Below are positions 59,552 through 64,000 of a stretch of 64,000 bases of DNA, in pieces. The translations under genes were made by a program, and so were the position numbers. The stretch's first letter is position 1; each line of letters opens with the position of its first letter. Origin of the DNA: Acestrorhynchus altus (lineage: Eukaryota > Chordata > Actinopteri > Characiformes > Acestrorhynchidae); NCBI GenBank assembly GCA_034509495.1, contig CM067509.1:10731135-10795134 (forward strand), given 5' to 3'. The notes beneath the pieces are model-generated. The model had not been told where the DNA came from and made no database searches. It saw only the letters and a list, made by a program, of their open reading frames with translations.

Positions 59552-59735
59552 TGCATGTGCAAAATGGGAACTTTACAGTGGGAGGAAAAAACTGAAGCTC
59601 TCAATTTTCAGAGCTATTGAAACAATTCATTTCTGTTGTATTAATTTTAAAATAAAACTGCCTGATTCAAATAGGAATCTATATGAAAGAGGAAAATGCC
59701 AAGAATGGAGATACAAGGTTTTTATATGACAGCAG
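59552..59735 (-). repeat. MITE-like family M, copy 4
   Basis: GCATGTGCAAAATGGGAACTTT and AGGAAAAAACTGAAG resemble the reverse of the right part of the 30062 copy, and ATGCCAAGAATGGAGATACA at 59697-59716 is the terminal repeat. Confidence 0.55.
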
Positions 59736-59897
59736 TGGTACATATTTTATATATTGTTATTGGCTCAATAAAACACTAATATTACAATAAATACACATTG
59801 TCATGTCATGTGTTCATTGAAACATTTCCAAATATCTCCTCATGAGAATCTGGTATTATTTGTAGTTACTATCACATAGGTTGCCAATACAGTACTC

Positions 59898-59942
59898 AAT
59901 GGTTAAACAATGGTTAAACAATGGTTAAACAATGGTTAAACA
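59898..59942 (+). repeat. 11-bp unit, four copies
   Basis: AATGGTTAAAC is repeated four times in tandem. It is intronic, with no coding role. Confidence 0.85.
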
Positions 59943-60040
59943 ACGTGCCATTGTATCTAAAAGTTAAATGTCTATTAGTAGACCATTAAAGGGTTGTTAC
60001 TGACTTCCTCATTAATCACTGTTTCTTACTGTCTGAACAG

Positions 60041-60126
60041 GGACGTTAGAGGATGACGGACACCACAAGTCAAATGCATCCAGTGCCTCCACACTACACA
60101 GACACCTGGACAGCCATCACACTCAG
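60041..60126 (+). CDS. MYO16: Window exon 18: tail exon before the C-terminal exon
   Basis: It encodes GTLEDDGHHKSNASSASTLH and then RHLDSHHTQ, ending in phase 0 before GTAAAG. The pattern of acidic start, serine cluster and -HRHxDSHxTQ end fits the myosin XVI tail. In the family a conserved helical C-terminal segment should follow in another exon. I could not find it in 60127-64000, so it is presumably downstream. Confidence 0.88.
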
Positions 60127-60353
60127 GTAAAGTATATTTTTTATTGATCTGTATCATTTATTTAATGGTCCTCAAAAAAAACAAAAAAAACAATTACATT
60201 TTACATATGTTTCATTTTTATATCATATTTGATCACATTTGAACAGAGGAACAGTACACGTTAAAAACAGTACAAGATAGCACTCAACGGTACATCTTTT
60301 ATTTTATAGTTCTCTAATTAGAAGCAGTGTCTGGAGTCTGACATAGGTGATGA

Positions 60354-60424
<71 letters not shown>
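60354..60424 (+). repeat. Long (CA)n
   Basis: About 35 CA units, 230 bases after the exon 18 donor. Confidence 0.93.
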
Positions 60425-60427
<3 letters not shown>

Positions 60428-61638
60428 TATAAGCATGCATCTCTCTGTTATTCAACCCTCTGGGATTGTGGAGGTTTCCTGTGACCCCTCCAGTGGGCAA
60501 GTAATCATGAGTAATGAAAGTAAGAGTGGGTCCTGTGTCCTCTCAGGCCCAGCGCTCTGACAGATGAATTCAGAGGAAGCTTATCTAGAGATTACGTTCA
60601 CTGTCGCATCACTCCATCCAGTGTAGAGAGGATCCTGGAATAGGAGCAGCGTTCCCCAGCCATGCATCCTCAGCACACATGCCAAGCTATCATAGAGCTA
60701 TCACTCTATCCCCGTTTGCCCAGCTCCAGTTCTCACTGTCGCACACTTTGTGTTTAGAGTAGGCTAATACTCACAGTGTATTAAAGGTTAATGAAGCTAC
60801 ACGACGCAAGGTTTCCACTGCAGTATTGGTATCTCTCTCTCTCTCTGTCTCTCTCCATCTGTTCTTTCCACCCAAACTTCGTTTCAGAGGGAATTTCACG
60901 TCAGTGTAGAGCATCGGAATGTGGGTAACATGACGTTTTCTATGTCCATGCCACAATCACATGTTTCTGTGTGATCTAACACACTATGCCTCTCGGGCAC
61001 AGATGTGGGCAGAACATGTGGCTAGATCTTAAAATCTGGGATGAGGGATTACATGGCATATGTGCAGTGACAAGTGTGACACCTGTCATATATAGTATGT
61101 GGCTTATAGCCAGAGACCTAAATCAGTCCTAGCTGAATGTTCTCTATCTGTCATGTTGGCTAGTGGATTTAGGGCTTCAGCCATGTCCCCTGTGGCATGT
61201 CATGTGCTGCTGTGCATCCTGCATGCAAGTGTCCCTCATACATTTTAAGACCACTGAGGTAGAGGACAAACATATAAGAATATGCTGATGTGCAGGTGGG
61301 GGGTATAATGAATGGTCAGATAAGGTACATGCAATCATGCTAACCTCGTAAGCCGAAGTACAGAAGATATTTGCGTATTTGACAGTCTGGAGAGAGTAGT
61401 CATGATGGGTGGCAGTTTAAAAACGTATGTGCTTTAAATACAGTGTGGAGAGGTTAAAGGACTGCCCGCCTCCTTTCACACTCCATTGACCTGACAATAT
61501 AATGACTGTACACTTGCGAAGCCAGGTATACACCACGTGCCTCATACATATTTAGAGGTTTACAGCTTCTTTGCAGGTTCTTCTCCCACGCATAAACTGC
61601 AAGGGAGATCTACATTAATGGCTGTGTACTTTTATAAT

Positions 61639-61639
<1 letters not shown>

Positions 61640-61682
<43 letters not shown>
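61640..61682 (+). repeat. (GA)n
   Basis: Perfect dinucleotide run. Confidence 0.92.
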
Positions 61683-61685
<3 letters not shown>

Positions 61686-62339
61686 TATGTCTGTGCCTTT
61701 TGTGAGAGTGTGAGATATCCAACAGAGGCTGCTGTCTGTCTCGGCATATTATCCAGACCTCCCTGCTGTGGGCCTCACATTATGCAATGTGTGCTAAGCT
61801 GTAATGATTTATGAGCATGTGCACTATATAGGTCAGTTTGCTCTCTCCAGCACTTAGGTGTTCTTTCACGTAATGTATGTGTAGTATGTCCACACGGGCC
61901 ACTTGTCACTGAATGTAAAGCCCTGCAACAGGTAAACAGTTATCATGAGCTATAATTACTGGAGCATATCCCCGCTCTCTCTCTCGCTCTGTCTTTCTCT
62001 CTCTCTCTTGTTCTCTCTCTCTCTGAGCTAGTATTGTGATATGAGCCCGTACACAGAGAGATGTGTCCTAGTTTCTCAGTGATGGCACCAGTGGCCTGCC
62101 TTTCCAATCAAGTGCAGGTTTTTGTGTGCTAAGATTGAATGAAGCCTGTCATTATTGTAATGAACTGACAAACAGATTATGTAATCACATAAACAGCTTT
62201 GGGGGTTCAGGATCAGTTTAAATCTAATGGGTGTACCAGGTTTGTATGCACTTTTTTGTTAAATAAGTCCAAAAAGTCTGTGTTCAAAATGGTTCACGCT
62301 TTTCTAATACACAAAATATAGGTTATTATACTGCAAGGA

Positions 62340-62790
62340 GAACCCAAATGTTATGGCACAAAACTAGTAATCAGAAACTGAATGCTGAGACTACAGTGGA
62401 GACAGGATCACCAAAGGAAAATAAATCTAGGTAGATGAAAAGGTCAGAATTGGGCAACATCATGAACCTATGGGCACAACCTGCCTTGTTTCAACAGTCA
62501 AGCCTATTTGAGGTGGTGCAATTATGTGGAGAATATGTTCTTGTGACAGTTTGGGTCCATTACTATCAATTAATCATGATTAATTTCCACCCCCTATTTG
62601 AGGATTGTTGTTAACAATGTGCATCCATTCAAGAACAGAATTTATGCATCTCTTTGTGGTTACTTCTAGCATGATAATGCACCACGTCAAAAAGATAAGG
62701 TTGTCTCCACCTTTTTTATGAATGAGTTCAAGAGAGCAAAATTGAATTGGATTGCCCAGCAATGATACAATAGTTGCTGGTTTTGTTCGG
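62340..62790 (+). mobile_element. Tc1/mariner relic, family A, third copy
   Basis: Blocks CATGAACCTATGGGCACAAC then CTGCCTTGTTTCAACAGTC match 1496-1533. TTTGAGGATTGTTGTTAACA then ATGTGCATCC and AGCATGATAATGCACCACGT (second catalytic Asp region) follow in the expected order. It is heavily decayed. Confidence 0.7.
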
Positions 62791-63779
62791 AGGAAGCATG
62801 TGCTTGTCTACACACTCCTAGTGCCGGGTCTTTGCATTGTGACCTAAACATCATCCAGTTCAATCTGCAATACTGTTCATACAGGCTTGGTTATATGAGC
62901 TGATTTTGCTGAATGACCACGGAAAAAACATAGATGTCTCAAATACTTTCAAATTACAAACAGTGTAAAATGTCTGACATTCACTGATCCTGTAATAGGG
63001 AATGAATCCAAACAGTGTCCTGTACCCTTCTCCTGAAACTCATGCACTACTTGGCTTTGTTGTGTTATTTTAGAAGGCTGATAGGGTGGTGTATTGAACG
63101 TTTCACTAGTGATACCCAAGCCCGTCCTGTCTCTAGGGACACTCAGTGGCACAAGTTCTCCAGTTACCAGATCCCCTTCAACCCTCCATCCTCTTACTCT
63201 GCCACATGATAGGGTCAGGGTCATGTGACTGCCCGGAAACCAGGAAGTCCACATGCCAGTGGAGAGACAGAGACGTGGCCATAAAAGGCATCTTAAACGA
63301 TAAGCATGTCATACAGTCGGGCATGTCCCTTGCACTTTAAATAAAGCTTTAATTATTAAGTGGGCAATGAAATATTCACAGGTACAGAATCGCCCCCCTA
63401 CAGAGGCAAGCAATCTAAACTCAAGCACCCTGAAACTGGACGCTGTTGTTCTGAGCTAAATAAGCTGGGATGTATTCTCCTTCACTGCTAATGCTCAGCC
63501 CCGCTGGTAACTTTATACCTCCTCTTTAAAGCTCAACCGTCTGTGCCTCGTACAAGATTTGGAGAAGCGAATACAGTAGTGTAATATGCTAACGCATTCT
63601 GCTGATAAACACACATGAAATAAACGCAAATTAAATGTACTGACAATACATTATTATATAAGGTATTATAGAGTACTTGCTCATATATAACTTAGTCTAC
63701 AAACAACAAATACAATGCCTTTTATATATTTTAGCATGGACATATTGACACAATTTGTGTAACATGTTGATGGTAAAAA

Positions 63780-64000
63780 ATATCCCTGCTAATGAAATCA
63801 TTCCCCGTGATGCTACCACCACCATGCTTTACAGCAGGTGTGGTTTGTTGGTTTGTTTTACAGACTGGCTATATATATATATATATATATATAAAACAAA
63901 GGCCACAAAGTTAAGCCAAAGTTGGGAAAAGCCAGCATTCCATGCTGGGGTCTTAGTAAACATGCGCCCAAAGGTCAACTGGTCTGATAAGACCAAAACT
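63780..64000. mobile_element. Tc1-like remnant, cut by the window end
   Basis: GATGCTACCACCACCATGCT (63808-63827) is a minus-strand VKHGGGSI-type block, while TGGTCTGATAAGACCAAAAC at 63980-63999 is a plus-strand WSDxTK block. An (AT)n run lies between. Two opposing fragments meet here; the right one continues beyond the window. Confidence 0.6.

Larger units (their letters stand above)
57882..60040 (+). other. Intron 17
   Basis: It contains (CT)n at 59070-59102, a MITE-like copy at about 59552-59735 and four copies of an 11-bp unit at about 59898-59942. Nothing coding is seen. Confidence 0.6.
2216..60126 (+). other. MYO16: MYO16 gene, partial (18 exons in the window)
   Basis: Eighteen exons with GT-AG borders and matching phases encode the second half of a myosin motor, one IQ motif and a NYAP-type proline-rich tail. 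The order of motor motifs is DVFGFE, HYAGK, TPHFVQCVRPN, GYPVRLPFSGFLSRY and SKVFLRYW. The tail with PPPKPKR-PNT motifs and YxxM sites is specific to myosin XVI (NYAP3), so the assignment is firm. The family is known for neuronal expression, binding of PP1 through its N-terminal region, and tail recruitment of PI3K and WAVE1. The first exon here starts with the third base of a split codon, so exons lie upstream. The last one ends on a complete codon with a donor site, so the stop codon lies beyond 64000. Visible introns range from 81 bp to 17.0 kb. Confidence 0.95.
60127..64000 (+). other. Downstream intron, partial
   Basis: It contains (CA)n at 60354-60424, (GA)n at 61640-61682, a Tc1/mariner relic at about 62340-62790, (AT)n at 63870-63893 and a Tc1-like remnant at 63780-64000. 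I searched for the expected C-terminal myosin XVI exon and did not find it. Confidence 0.6.

Overview
This is vertebrate, almost certainly teleost fish, nuclear DNA. Short exons with GT-AG splice sites sit in long AT-rich introns full of (CA)n/(TG)n microsatellites and decayed Tc1/mariner transposons, a typical ray-finned fish pattern. Several dispersed repeats look like ones common in otophysan fish (characins, catfishes), but that placement is only a guess.

The whole window lies in one plus-strand gene, recognised as MYO16 (unconventional myosin XVI, also called NYAP3). I place 18 exons between 2216 and 60126. Their reading phases agree at all 17 junctions, giving 1215 complete codons. The 5' part (ankyrin repeats, P-loop, switch I) lies upstream of the window, and the last coding exon or exons lie downstream.

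Layout: 2216-11277 holds four exons for the back half of the upper 50-kDa motor region. 14251-19471 holds switch II and the relay helix. 23091-32597 holds the lower 50-kDa region, loop 2, the strut and the start of the converter. A 17-kb intron (32598-49573) is packed with transposon debris. 49574-50212 holds the rest of the converter and a single IQ motif. 52354-54099 holds the proline-rich NYAP-homology tail, with two PPPKPKR motifs and two YxxM motifs. 57729-57881 and 60041-60126 hold further tail exons. Known biology of the family suggests a neuronal motor-adaptor: Src-family kinases phosphorylate the tail, which recruits PI3-kinase p85 and the WAVE1 complex.

The introns hold a 1.9-kb minisatellite with a 32-bp unit, a TTAGGG-like higher-order repeat, a Tc1 element nested inside another Tc1 element, several other Tc1 relics, a frameshifted non-LTR reverse transcriptase, a four-copy MITE-like family and several foldback elements. 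I found no tRNA or rRNA gene, no CRISPR array, no second protein-coding host gene, and no convincing undescribed system. The most unusual observations are regulatory or structural: a (TG)n tract acting as a splice acceptor, near-perfect hairpins, and nested repeats.
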